Shown here piece after piece: positions 27,045-35,149 of a stretch of DNA of 64,000 nucleotides. Positions within the stretch are counted from its first letter, which is position 1; each line of letters begins with the position of its first letter. The DNA is taken from the NCBI GenBank assembly GCA_965224015.1, contig OZ245032.1:744001-808000 (forward strand), given 5' to 3'. Source of the DNA: CBDCVD01 sp965224015. Its GTDB lineage: Bacteria > Pseudomonadota > Alphaproteobacteria > Rhizobiales > CBDCVD01. The notes below the pieces were generated by a model, which saw only the letters and a program-made list of their open reading frames with translations, ran no database searches and was not told where the DNA came from. The position numbers and the translations under genes were made by a program.

Positions 27045-27869
27045 CTATTCGTTTTGCTCGCGGCCCTTGACATCCTCGACATCCTTGACATCCTCAACAT
27101 GTGGCATGGCGCGCTCAAACGCCGCAACCACCCCGCGCAAGGCGCGCACTTCAGGTTCACTAAAGGCGGCGCGTGTCAGCATCGTCCGCAGGTCCTGACG
27201 CATTGCGGCGCGTTTCTCAAGGGGATAAAAATAACCGGCCTGGTCAAGGGCGCGCTCCAGATGCGTGAACAAATGAACAAGCGCATCGCGAGGGGCCGCA
27301 ATTGGTGGCGCGGCACCAGCCTGTGGCGCGCGCGCACCCTCCCCGCTTTCCTCTTGCGCATCCATCCGGCCGCGCATCCACTCATAGGCCACCAGAAAAA
27401 CCGACTGGGCCAGGTTCACGGACGTAAAACCCGCATCCACAGGAAAACGCATCAGGGCATCGGCAACGAGCACTTCCTCATTGGTCAGCCCCCATTTTTC
27501 GCGCCCAAACAGCACCCCGCAACGCGCGCCTGCCTTGATCTGGCCGCGCAAATGGCGGATTGCGGTGCGCGGCCCGACAACGGGCTTGACCATATCGCGG
27601 GCCCGCGCGCTTGTTGCCACAATGTAATTTAACTGCGAAACCGCCGACGGCAAATCGCTAAACACCTTTACCCGTTCCAATACGTGATTGGCACCGCTGG
27701 CCATGGCATCGGCGCGCGGGCTCGGCCAGCCATCGCGCGGTGCCACCAGACGCAGGTCGTTGAGACCAAAATTTGCCATCGCCCGTACCGCAGCGCCGAT
27801 GTTTTCCCCCAGTTGCGGCTCAACCAGAATAATCGCCGGCTGGGCACCGTCTGTTGACGTGGTGGCCAT
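27045..27869 (-). CDS. trmJ: tRNA (cytidine/uridine-2'-O-)-methyltransferase TrmJ
   Basis: SPOUT-family enzyme that 2'-O-methylates the wobble-loop position 32 of tRNA. ATG at 27869 gives MATTSTDGAQP; upstream in-frame codons read into an R4 remnant and are not part of the gene. IILVEPQLGENIGAAVRAMANFG, RLVAPRDGWP, VLFGREKWGLTNEEVLVAD and FTSVNLAQSVFLVAYEW are the SPOUT signature blocks. 274 residues. The C-terminus ends in a short repeated stretch (HVEDVKDVEDVKGREQNE), written in the DNA as near-identical nine-base units (27068-27102), which does not belong to the family and probably arose by slippage. Confidence 0.92.
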   Translation of the reverse strand: MATTSTDGAQPAIILVEPQLGENIGAAVRAMANFGLNDLRLVAPRDGWPSPRADAMASGANHVLERVKVFSDLPSAVSQLNYIVATSARARDMVKPVVGPRTAIRHLRGQIKAGARCGVLFGREKWGLTNEEVLVADALMRFPVDAGFTSVNLAQSVFLVAYEWMRGRMDAQEESGEGARAPQAGAAPPIAAPRDALVHLFTHLERALDQAGYFYPLEKRAAMRQDLRTMLTRAAFSEPEVRALRGVVAAFERAMPHVEDVKDVEDVKGREQNE

Positions 27870-27928
27870 TGTTTTCTCTTGGATTGTGCGCACTCGCGCC
27901 TGTCCATTTTCTCGGGCAAGCTGGACAT

Positions 27929-27960
27929 TTCTATTAACGGGCATCACCCTACCCGCTCTC
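27929..27960. repeat. R4 repeat, half copy
   Basis: TTCTATTAACGGGCATCACC is one arm of R4. It lies directly upstream of the trmJ start, within its presumed promoter region. Confidence 0.55.
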
Positions 27961-28013
27961 CTACTACGCCTATACAGGCTTGCATTCAAGCGCGGATCGG
28001 CGCAATATTTCAC

Positions 28014-28154
28014 TATAGCAAAATGCGTTTAATGGGCATCATGGGGCTTTCTCGTATTTTCCTCGCATTTTGCTATAGATTTAGAGGGCGATCAGCTTTA
28101 TGGGTTTCGCTTTACCGCTCACAAAATGGCTAAAGCTAACCCCATGCTGATCTT
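28014..28154 (+). repeat. R1 repeat, first of a tandem pair
   Basis: TATAGCAAAATGCG to CCATGCTGATCTTA. The second stem is a variant (GGGTTTCGCTTTACCGC in place of ACGTTTAGTTG). Confidence 0.88.
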
Positions 28155-28293
28155 AAGCAAAATGCGTTTAATGGGAATCATGGGGCTTTCTCGTATTTTC
28201 CCCGCATTTTGCTATAGATTTAGAGGGCGATCAGCTTTATGGGTTTCGCTTTACCGCTCACAAAATGGTTAAAGCTAACCCCATGCTGATCTA
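28153..28293 (+). repeat. R1 repeat, second of a tandem pair
   Basis: Follows the previous copy head to tail with at most two shared bases, and has the same variant second stem, so a local duplication is more likely than two insertions. Its right edge is CTAG at 28290-28293, 20 bases before the GFA-family start. Confidence 0.88.
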
Positions 28294-28312
28294 GATCATC
28301 GAGGAGGTTCAC

Positions 28313-28717
28313 ATGATAGAAACAACGGGATCATGCCTTTGCGGGCAGGTGACCTTTAGCATTAACGGCGAGCCGGTGCGCCAAGCCCAATGCCATTGCC
28401 GCGATTGCCAACAAAGTAGCGGCACCGGACACATGTCGCTGGCATTTTTTCGCGATACAGATATGACAATCACCGGCAAGACCAGCGCCTATGAAACAAC
28501 CACGGACAGTGGTGCCACCATGACTCGGTATTTCTGTCCGGTGTGCGGCGCCCGCCTGTTCAGTACCAACACCAATCGTCCCGGGGTTCGCTCCATCGCC
28601 CTTGGCGCTCTTGACAACAGCGACTGGTTCACGCCACAAGGCATCGTCTATGCCTGCCGGCGCCCCGCATGGGATCAGATGGATGAGACTATTCCAAGCT
28701 TTGACAAGATGCCATGA
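28313..28717 (+). CDS. GFA/CENP-V family zinc-binding protein
   Basis: 134-residue protein of the glutathione-dependent formaldehyde-activating (GFA) family. Zinc ligands are seen as CLCGQ near residue 8, CHCRDCQ near 27 and CPVCGA near 79. GAGGAGGTTCAC precedes ATG 28313. Despite the name, most members have no proven enzyme activity. The TfoX-like gene overlaps its stop by four bases, so the two are one unit. Confidence 0.85.
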   Translation: MIETTGSCLCGQVTFSINGEPVRQAQCHCRDCQQSSGTGHMSLAFFRDTDMTITGKTSAYETTTDSGATMTRYFCPVCGARLFSTNTNRPGVRSIALGALDNSDWFTPQGIVYACRRPAWDQMDETIPSFDKMP

Positions 28718-29049
28718 CCGATGCGCTGGAAGCGCTTGCCGAGCGCATTCGCGGGATCATCAGCGATGATCCGAACATATCCGAGCGAAAAATGTTTGGT
28801 GGCATCTGCTTTATGCTGAACGGCAACATGCTGTGCGGTGTTACCAAGCAGGGAGTGTTCATGGCGCGGGTGGGTAAAGAACGCGAGGCCGAGGCGCGCC
28901 AGCGAAAGGGCGCTCGCGACATGGATTTTACCGGGCGCAAGATGGGTGGTATGTTATTTGTCGAGAAAAATGGGATTGCGACAAATGAACAGTTGCGCCA
29001 ATGGATCATTCTCTGTACCGAATTTGCTGGCACCCTACCGGCAAAGTGA
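28714..29049 (+). CDS. TfoX/Sxy N-terminal domain protein
   Basis: 111 residues matching the TfoX/Sxy N-terminal domain: DPNISERKMFGGICFMLNGN, then MLCGVTKQGVFMARVG, and the KMGGMLFV segment. Full-length TfoX is a competence regulator with a second domain; single-domain copies like this are common and of unknown function. ATG at 28714 overlaps the preceding stop. Confidence 0.85.
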   Translation: MTDALEALAERIRGIISDDPNISERKMFGGICFMLNGNMLCGVTKQGVFMARVGKEREAEARQRKGARDMDFTGRKMGGMLFVEKNGIATNEQLRQWIILCTEFAGTLPAK

Positions 29050-29112
29050 CGCTCATAAGGCGATCTAACCGAACCTTACGAGCACAACCCGTACCAGGAA
29101 AGCAACATCCCC

Positions 29113-30342
29113 ATGGCAAAGATCAAAGTCGATAATCCTGTTGTTGAACTTGATGGCGATGAGATGACCCGTATCATCTGGGCGTTTATCAAGGAAAAGC
29201 TTATCCATCCCTATCTCGATATTGACCTGAAATATTACGATTTGGGTATTGAGAGCCGAGACGCCAGTGACGATCAGATCACGATTGAGGCCGCCCAGGC
29301 GATCAAGCTCTATGGCGCCGGCATTAAATGCGCAACAATCACCCCTGATGAGGCCAGGGTCGAGGAGTTCGGGCTCAAGAAAATGTGGCGCAGTCCCAAC
29401 GGCACCATCCGCAATATCCTTGGCGGTGTTGTCTTTCGCGAGCCGATAATCTGCGACAACATTCCCCGCCTGGTGCCGGGTTGGACGCAACCCATGGTGG
29501 TTGGCCGCCACGCCTTCGGCGATCAATACAAAGCAACCGACTTTCGAATTCCTGGCAAGGGTAAGTTAACAATCAAGTTTGTCGGTGACGACGGTGAGAC
29601 CCTTGAGCATGAGATTTTCGACTTTCCCGGACCTGGTGTTGCCATGGGCATGTATAACCTTGATGCCTCCATTCGCGATTTTGCCCGCGCCAGTTTTAAC
29701 TTCGGCTTGGCGCGTAAGTGGCCTGTCTACCTGTCCACCAAAAACACCATTCTCAAGGCCTATGACGGACGCTTTAAGGACCTGTTCGAAGACGTGTTTA
29801 ATGCCGAGTTCCGCGACAGGTTCGAGGCTGCGGGGATTACTTATGAGCACAGGCTGATCGACGACATGGTGGCGGCGGCGCTCAAATGGTCAGGCGGCTT
29901 TATATGGGCGTGCAAGAACTACGATGGCGACGTGCAGTCGGACACAGTGGCGCAAGGGTTTGGCTCGTTGGGGCTGATGACCTCGGTTCTGCTCACGCCT
30001 GACGGAGGCACCGTCGAGGCGGAAGCCGCGCACGGCACGGTCACACGCCACTACCGTTTGCATCAGGAGGGTAAGGAAACCTCCACCAATTCGACCGCTT
30101 CAATCTTTGCCTGGACACGCGGGCTTGCCCACAGGGCCAAGCTTGATGACAACCAGGCCCTTGGCGATTTTTCCGCCACTTTGGAGACGGTGGTCGTCGA
30201 CACCATCCAGTCGGGCCATATGACCAAAGACCTGGCGCTTCTTGTGGGGCCTGAGCAGAAATGGCTATCGACGACCGGTTTTCTTGATAAAATCGATAAA
30301 AACCTGCAGGCGGCGATGGAGGGGCAGCACGCTCAAGGCTGA
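29113..30342 (+). CDS. icd: Isocitrate dehydrogenase, NADP-dependent
   Basis: Citric-acid-cycle enzyme converting isocitrate to 2-oxoglutarate with NADPH formation. 409 residues of the eukaryote-like homodimeric type. MAKIKVDNPVVELDGDEMTR at the start, KLYGAGIKCATITPDEARV, the substrate-binding SPNGTIRN near residue 95, YKATDFRIPGKG, the metal-binding DDMVAAALKWSGG and HGTVTRHYR are visible. AGGAAAGCAACATCCCC precedes ATG 29113. It converges on the potassium-channel gene. Confidence 0.97.
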   Translation: MAKIKVDNPVVELDGDEMTRIIWAFIKEKLIHPYLDIDLKYYDLGIESRDASDDQITIEAAQAIKLYGAGIKCATITPDEARVEEFGLKKMWRSPNGTIRNILGGVVFREPIICDNIPRLVPGWTQPMVVGRHAFGDQYKATDFRIPGKGKLTIKFVGDDGETLEHEIFDFPGPGVAMGMYNLDASIRDFARASFNFGLARKWPVYLSTKNTILKAYDGRFKDLFEDVFNAEFRDRFEAAGITYEHRLIDDMVAAALKWSGGFIWACKNYDGDVQSDTVAQGFGSLGLMTSVLLTPDGGTVEAEAAHGTVTRHYRLHQEGKETSTNSTASIFAWTRGLAHRAKLDDNQALGDFSATLETVVVDTIQSGHMTKDLALLVGPEQKWLSTTGFLDKIDKNLQAAMEGQHAQG

Positions 30343-30391
30343 AGGCCTGAAATCTGAAGCGGAAAAACCGCAGACGTTCTGACTTCCGGCT

Positions 30392-31567
30392 TCAGGGCTT
30401 CTCATCCTTGGCGCGGCGCGCAACAGAGCTCTCAAGGGCTGAGCGAAAGTGGCCGAACCGGGCAACCAAACGTTCAAAATCCTGCAATTGCAGCTTGAGT
30501 AAATGACAGTCGCTCTCTGCCTGGACGGTGGCGGTATGAGGACGTCCCGACAACAGGCCTGTTTCGCCAAAATGGTCACCGCTTTCCAGATTCGCGACAA
30601 TGCCGGTGGCGGTGGTCAACTGTACGGTGCCGGATTCGATAAAATACATGGCATCAGGCGGATCGCCGGCATGATACACGTAATGTCCCTGCATCACCCG
30701 CTCGGAATGCAGATGGCGCATCACGTGCGCCGCCTCAGCGGCGGAAAGCGGCGCAAAGATCGGAATTTTGGCGACCATGTTCCAGGTAATGACAAAGTCC
30801 CGCCGGCTGAGCTCCTGGGCAAATCCGGTGGATATAATGCCGATCGGCAAGGCAAACATGCCGAGCCCGAACACCATGAAAATACCGCTCCACACCTTGC
30901 CCAAAGCCGTAATCGGGGTCACGTCACCAAAGCCCACCGTCGTCAATGTCGCCATCGCCCACCACATCGCGGCGGGAACGCTACCAAAAACATCCGGTTG
31001 CACGTCGCGTTCGATAATATACATGCCCGTCGCCGCCAGCAGTAGCAGGGCTATCATGATTAAAAACGAACCCAAAAGCGCGCGCGCCTCGTTAATCACC
31101 ACCCGCAACATAACCTGCAAGGCCGGGGAATAGCGCACGATTTTAAAAAACCGGAACAGACGCAACACCCGCAAGACACGCAAATCCAGTCCAAAAATCG
31201 CGGAAAGATAGTAGGGCAGGATCGCCAGCAAATCGATAAGCAAAAAGGGATGCATGGCAAAGCGCAGACGCGCCCGCCACGCAGACAAATGGCGCAGCGG
31301 TGGATGCTCCACACAGGCCCATATCCGCGCCACATACTCAAGCGTAAACAAAGCAATCGAAATCCGCTCAAAAGCCTCAAACTCGCCGTGAAACCGCGCG
31401 TCGATAGCAGGCACCGTGGAGAGAACAAATGCGGCCACATTGGCCAGAATCAGGACAATAATCAGCCAGTCGACAAACCGGCTCATGCGATCTTCGGCGC
31501 TTGCCACCTCAAGCAATTCGTGAAGGCGCTGACGAGCGCCATTGTCGCCTCTATAGGGCTCCATCAT
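30392..31567 (-). CDS. Six-helix potassium channel with cyclic-nucleotide-binding domain
   Basis: 391-residue inner-membrane channel of the MloK1 type. Helices S1-S4 are at about 30-150, S4 being arginine-rich (LRVLRVLRLFRFFKIVRYS). The pore helix and potassium selectivity filter read ATLTTVGFGDV near residue 215, then S6. The C-terminal third is a cyclic-nucleotide-binding domain with ESGTVQL, GDHFGETGLL and RPHTATVQA, where the Arg after the GET helix contacts the nucleotide phosphate. Likely gated by cAMP or cGMP; it may also sense voltage. Stands alone. Confidence 0.92.
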   Translation of the reverse strand: MMEPYRGDNGARQRLHELLEVASAEDRMSRFVDWLIIVLILANVAAFVLSTVPAIDARFHGEFEAFERISIALFTLEYVARIWACVEHPPLRHLSAWRARLRFAMHPFLLIDLLAILPYYLSAIFGLDLRVLRVLRLFRFFKIVRYSPALQVMLRVVINEARALLGSFLIMIALLLLAATGMYIIERDVQPDVFGSVPAAMWWAMATLTTVGFGDVTPITALGKVWSGIFMVFGLGMFALPIGIISTGFAQELSRRDFVITWNMVAKIPIFAPLSAAEAAHVMRHLHSERVMQGHYVYHAGDPPDAMYFIESGTVQLTTATGIVANLESGDHFGETGLLSGRPHTATVQAESDCHLLKLQLQDFERLVARFGHFRSALESSVARRAKDEKP

Positions 31568-31829
31568 TTATCAACATTTATCTCAACAAACTGGATGTGC
31601 GACCTCAGCCGGTGTATTCTCGCTCAAGGGATACTGCGCAAGACCGGAAGGCTTCCCCATGATCGTGCGCAGGGTTAAGAATTTCTGCCACGTATTTGAG
31701 GATCCGGAGCGCCGCCCAAAATGACCGGAACCCTTGATTAACGAGGGACCATGAGGCATGCGCCGGATTTATCGCCCATGATGATCCTCGCGGGGAAGTT
31801 TGGCAAGAACAACCTCATGAAAAATCACA

Positions 31830-32150
31830 TCAGTCCAGTACGACAGCGGTTCCTGCGGCGGTGACCATCAACATGCTTCCCCCCTGCCCGATGGTTTCGT
31901 AGTCAATGTCAATACCGATTACAGCTGTCGCCCCCATGTCGGCGGCCTGCTGACACATCTCGTCAATGGCAATCTGACGGGCCTTGTTGAGCTCGCGCTC
32001 ATAGGATGCCGAGCGCCCACCAACAATATCGCGTACACTGGCAAACAGATCCTTGAAAATATTCGCACCCAAAATGGCCTCGCCGATCACAAGGCCCTTG
32101 TATTCCCTAATTGCCCGTCCCTCAAGAATAGGCGTCGTGGTCGTAAGCAT
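31830..32150 (-). CDS. YbjQ/UPF0145 family protein
   Basis: 106-residue protein of the YbjQ family, predicted to form pentamers; older annotation as heavy-metal binding is not well supported. LTTTTPILEGRAIREYKGLV, GEAILGANIFKD, GGRSASYERELNKAR, and MGATAVIGIDIDYETIG are the conserved blocks. The start is ATG at 32150: AGGAGGT stands just before it, and the in-frame GTG two codons upstream overlaps that ribosome site. An R2 repeat begins only 24 bases upstream. Confidence 0.9.
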   Translation of the reverse strand: MLTTTTPILEGRAIREYKGLVIGEAILGANIFKDLFASVRDIVGGRSASYERELNKARQIAIDEMCQQAADMGATAVIGIDIDYETIGQGGSMLMVTAAGTAVVLD

Positions 32151-32173
32151 GGCCACCTCCTAAATTCGAATAC

Positions 32174-32280
32174 TAATACCAGCGGTATTGGCTTTATATA
32201 CACGCCGACTGGTGTACTGCCCTGATAACATACCTCTATGACGCTAAGCCATGAGTCATTGTTAGAGACCCTTGGTATAA
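32174..32280 (-). repeat. R2 repeat, full copy, opposite orientation
   Basis: Runs TAATACCAGCGGTATTGG to ACCCTTGGTATAA, the reverse complement of 7959-8065. Lies upstream of the YbjQ gene. Confidence 0.9.
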
Positions 32281-32321
32281 AAAGTTCATTCGGCTTTGCC
32301 TTGTGCTGAGATAGGGGATGG

Positions 32322-32996
32322 TCAGTGAAAATCAATATGAATATGGTCATCATGGCGAGCTGCATGACACCCCGCCGCCTTGACTTTCGGGTGTCCGGCA
32401 ACCTCCAGCCGGTCCGCCAAATGAGGCGCAATGAAAATACGTCGCACCAAGGCGTCGGCAAGAATCACATCGACAAGCGATCTCGTCCGGCTTTTATCCC
32501 ACTCCCAATGTGGACTTTCAGGATCTCCGAAGTCAGCTGGCCGTCTTTTGCCTGCGCACGGATTACGCTCACCTGGTTTTGGAGGCTCATAGCTGCCGTA
32601 TCCCAACGCGGTCGGTGGTCCCTCAAGTGGCGCCTGCGAGCGTTTGTCGCGATAATAAAGTGCGACATCTACCTGTTTGCCATTGCGGTGAGACAAATGG
32701 GGCCAGAGCCTGCGGGTAGTACTCGCGTTTCCCGCATCAAGATAAACAACCGGCGTGCCGGTCATGGGTGCAACAGCCATGGCAATGCGGACCATTGCCT
32801 GGTGCGCGGAGGGGGTCACGTAATTCCTGCCCGTACAGTAAATTATACTATGGGAACGAAGCGGCATATCAGGGCGCTCACGGCATGGCAATGTGACTAC
32901 CGCTTCCACAAACAGAGGCTGCAATAAGATAATAACAAGGCCCAGCACCAGGGCCGTAATGCCGACAATACTCATTCGCCGTATCCATTTTGTCAT
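32322..32996 (-). CDS. Membrane-anchored LAS-type murein endopeptidase-like protein
   Basis: 224 residues. A signal-anchor helix at about 10-34 is followed by a domain with SHRNGKQVDVAL near residue 102 and HDDHIHIDFH at the very C-terminus. The H-x6-D and H-x-H pattern is the zinc site of LAS metallopeptidases, the fold of MepA and D-Ala-D-Ala carboxypeptidases. This suggests a peptidoglycan-cleaving enzyme acting in the periplasm, but sequence similarity to any named member is weak. The downstream neighbour is an R2 repeat; GST is 76 bases upstream on the same strand. Confidence 0.75.
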   Translation of the reverse strand: MTKWIRRMSIVGITALVLGLVIILLQPLFVEAVVTLPCRERPDMPLRSHSIIYCTGRNYVTPSAHQAMVRIAMAVAPMTGTPVVYLDAGNASTTRRLWPHLSHRNGKQVDVALYYRDKRSQAPLEGPPTALGYGSYEPPKPGERNPCAGKRRPADFGDPESPHWEWDKSRTRSLVDVILADALVRRIFIAPHLADRLEVAGHPKVKAAGCHAARHDDHIHIDFH

Positions 32997-33072
32997 CTCA
33001 TGGTCGTGCGGGCATAAGAGTTGTTATGCGCCCCGCCCCGTTTGGCTTTTGGCTCCTGTCATTAGAGAGCCC

Positions 33073-33720
33073 CTACGCCTTATCCTTGGCCGACGGCGGT
33101 GGAGGTGGCACGGTCACCTTGGCACTGTCACGCCCGCCAATCCGGTCGCGATAGGCGCTCAAGGGCGCCGAGTCTGCAATCATCTGGCCCCCTTCAGGCG
33201 TATTGGTGAGATAAAAAAGGATCGGATACATGTTCAGATCGGCATACGTCATGCTGTCACCAACGAGATAGTCCTTGTCCGAAACCGCATCCGCGACAAC
33301 GCTAAGGGCGTGCTGCACCTTGTCCAGCAAGACATCGATATCCTCTCGTTTGGGTTGACCCTCCTCACCCTTTGGAAACAGATATGCGAACAGATACTGT
33401 CTGATGAGCAACGCATCCAATGCCGAATTGGTCATGGACACCCACTGTTCCACGTGTGCGCCGGTAATCGGGTCAACGGGGAAAAGCCTGGGACCACCAA
33501 ATACCGCTTCAAAATAGCGCACGATGGCGCTACTTTCGGCCAGTTCAACGTCCCCGTGGCGCATTACCGGAATCTTACCAAGAGGGTGGATGGCGTTGAC
33601 CGGATCCGAATGGGGAGGTTGCGGATCGAGGGTGTAGTCGATACCCTTTTCATGGGCGGCCATGCGCACAACGCGCGTGTATGTGGATTGGGGAAAACCG
33701 ATAATCGTGACCTCTTTCAT
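33073..33720 (-). CDS. Glutathione S-transferase family protein
   Basis: 215 residues. The thioredoxin-like N-terminal domain has MKEVTIIGFPQSTYTRVVRM, HPLGKIPVMRHG and ELAESSAIVRYFE, the glutathione-binding segment with the cis-proline and Glu-Ser pair. The helical C-terminal domain has YLVGDSMTYADLNMYPI. The proline-rich tail (VPPPPPSAKDKA) is not typical. The substrate is unknown; catalysis of conjugation or oxidised-thiol chemistry is possible. A 17-base direct repeat (33764-33814) lies in its promoter region. Confidence 0.88.
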   Translation of the reverse strand: MKEVTIIGFPQSTYTRVVRMAAHEKGIDYTLDPQPPHSDPVNAIHPLGKIPVMRHGDVELAESSAIVRYFEAVFGGPRLFPVDPITGAHVEQWVSMTNSALDALLIRQYLFAYLFPKGEEGQPKREDIDVLLDKVQHALSVVADAVSDKDYLVGDSMTYADLNMYPILFYLTNTPEGGQMIADSAPLSAYRDRIGGRDSAKVTVPPPPPSAKDKA

Positions 33721-33763
33721 AATTACGCCTCATGGTTGGTATTGTGACGAGAACATCTGCAAC

Positions 33764-33814
33764 GCTGTTCAAAATATCATGCTGTTCAAAATATCATGCT
33801 GTTCAAAATATCAT
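33764..33814 (+). repeat. 17-base tandem repeat, three perfect copies
   Basis: GCTGTTCAAAATATCAT occurs three times head to tail (33764, 33781, 33798) between msrA and the GST start, about 45 bases upstream of the GST ATG on the minus strand. Each unit contains ATGATATTTTGAACAGC on that strand. Could be three operator sites or simple slippage. Confidence 0.95.
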
Positions 33815-33842
33815 AAAGCATTCTGTTCTGTTGGAAACGTCT

Positions 33843-33864
33843 ATTTACGACCTGATACGCTCTA
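33843..33864 (-). repeat. R3 end fragment at msrA stop
   Basis: On the minus strand TAGAGCGTATCAGGTCG, matching the R3 end TAGAGCGTGTCAGGTC, then passing into R4-like TAGACGTTTCC. The first TAG is the msrA stop codon. Confidence 0.65.
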
Positions 33865-34512
33865 TTGCCCGGGGCAGGCGACCCCTGTTCCCCCAAGTCC
33901 GCAATACCCCAACGGGTTTTTAGCCAGATATTGTTGATGGTAGTCCTCAGCATAGTAAAACTCGGGGGTGTCGGTGATCTCAGTGGTGATCAGGCCGTAT
34001 CCGGCAGCCTTTAGCGCCTCCTGATAGCGTGTCAGGCTTGCGTCTGCGGCCGCCTTTTGCCTTTCATTCGCTACATATATGCCAGAGCGGTACTGGGTAC
34101 CCACATCGTTTCCCTGGCGCATACCCTGCGTGGGATTGTGGCTTTGCCAAAAAACGCTCAGCAAGTCTTCGTAGGACACCCTATCGGGATCAAATACCAC
34201 AAGCACCACTTCGTTGTGCCCGGTGTTGCCGGTGCAGACCTCTTCATAGGTCGGATTAGGCGTCTGGCCCCCTGCGTATCCAACGGCGGTCACGAACACC
34301 CCGGCACGTTGCCAGAACACCCGCTCTGCGCCCCAAAAGCAGCCCAGGCCAAACAGGGCCGTCTCCAGTTCCTGCGGGAAAGGGCCCTTTAAGGGATGAC
34401 CGGAGACAAAGTGCTTCTCGGCGGTTGCGATCGGCTCCGCGCGTCCCGGCAAGGCTTCTCCCTGGAGGGGCATAACGGATTTCGTCTTGCCACCAAACAG
34501 TGTCCGCAACAT
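33862..34512 (-). CDS. msrA: Peptide methionine (S)-S-oxide reductase
   Basis: Repairs methionine-S-sulfoxide in proteins. 216 residues. FGLGCFWGAERVFW (nucleophilic Cys near residue 56), GYAGGQTPNPTYEEVCTGNTGHNE, and the QYLAKNPLGYCGLGGTGVAC tail with resolving cysteines are visible. The first 40 residues are a family-variable extension without signal peptide, so it is cytoplasmic. The stop codon TAG is formed by an R3 end fragment. It starts five bases after the stop of the small membrane protein upstream and is probably co-transcribed with it. Confidence 0.95.
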   Translation of the reverse strand: MLRTLFGGKTKSVMPLQGEALPGRAEPIATAEKHFVSGHPLKGPFPQELETALFGLGCFWGAERVFWQRAGVFVTAVGYAGGQTPNPTYEEVCTGNTGHNEVVLVVFDPDRVSYEDLLSVFWQSHNPTQGMRQGNDVGTQYRSGIYVANERQKAAADASLTRYQEALKAAGYGLITTEITDTPEFYYAEDYHQQYLAKNPLGYCGLGGTGVACPGQ

Positions 34513-34516
34513 TATC

Positions 34517-34867
34517 CTAATCCTCCTTTGTCACGTCGTTGAAACCTGCGTGGGGCACCGGGCTTGCACGACCTCTGATCCGGCGTATCAATACAGGCAT
34601 TAGACTCACAAGATAGAGAACGGCGCTAAATACGAGTAAATTCAACCACAAGGGTTTTGACAAGGCTGTGATTACATGCGGATCCCACAGGAATTTGCCA
34701 GGGGGGCCGAGGTAGCGCTGAAAAACCGCCTGGACAAACGGCAAGCTCGGCGAATGCCAATTAAACCAGGCCTGCCCCGCTGGTAAGTCCCCCACAACAA
34801 AAAAGGACAGCACAGCCAGCCCCAGCGCAACAATAGAAATAAAACGCATGATTTTAGTAAAGCGCAT
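34517..34867 (-). CDS. Small membrane protein of unknown function
   Basis: 116 residues, not recognised. ATG at 34867 is preferred over an in-frame TTG two codons upstream. Hydrophobic segments at about 7-26 and 74-92, with a roughly 45-residue loop between them that contains WFNWHSPSLPF and a WDPHV motif. The C-terminus is basic then acidic (RRIRGRASPVPHAGF, DVTKED). Position directly before msrA suggests a role linked to redox or envelope stress, but that is only from context. Confidence 0.6.
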   Translation of the reverse strand: MRFTKIMRFISIVALGLAVLSFFVVGDLPAGQAWFNWHSPSLPFVQAVFQRYLGPPGKFLWDPHVITALSKPLWLNLLVFSAVLYLVSLMPVLIRRIRGRASPVPHAGFNDVTKED

Positions 34868-34919
34868 ACACAAGGTGTCCTGACAGTGATGAGTTCGCGT
34901 TGGTTCTTAATCGTCACTT

Positions 34920-35059
34920 TATAGCAAAATGCGTTTAATGGGAATCATGGGGCTTTCTCGTATTCTTCTCGCATTTTGCTATAGATTTTAGGGCGATTAG
35001 CTTTATGGGTTTAGCTGTACCGCTCACAAAATGGGTACAACTAAACCCATGCTGATCTA
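34920..35059 (+). repeat. R1 double stem-loop repeat, full copy
   Basis: TATAGCAAAATGCG (34920) to CCATGCTGATCTA (35059). Lies between the small membrane protein gene and the sensor kinase end. Confidence 0.9.
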
Positions 35060-35149
35060 AAAAGCCTATAGCGTTCAATGGTCTGATGTTCAAGACTGCA
35101 GATCAGCGGGCATGCGGTTGTTAAATTTGTTAAAGGGAAGTTTCCAACG

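Noticed and set aside
28014..28293. Tandem R1 pair as a possible CRISPR or phage attachment array
   Set aside because: Units are long hairpins with no spacers between, and similar single copies are spread over the window.
30343..30391. Possible terminator between icd and the potassium-channel gene
   Set aside because: Short CTGAAG/CTTCAG stems with mismatches and no T run; not convincing.
33764..33814. 17-base array as CRISPR
   Set aside because: No spacers: the copies are directly joined.
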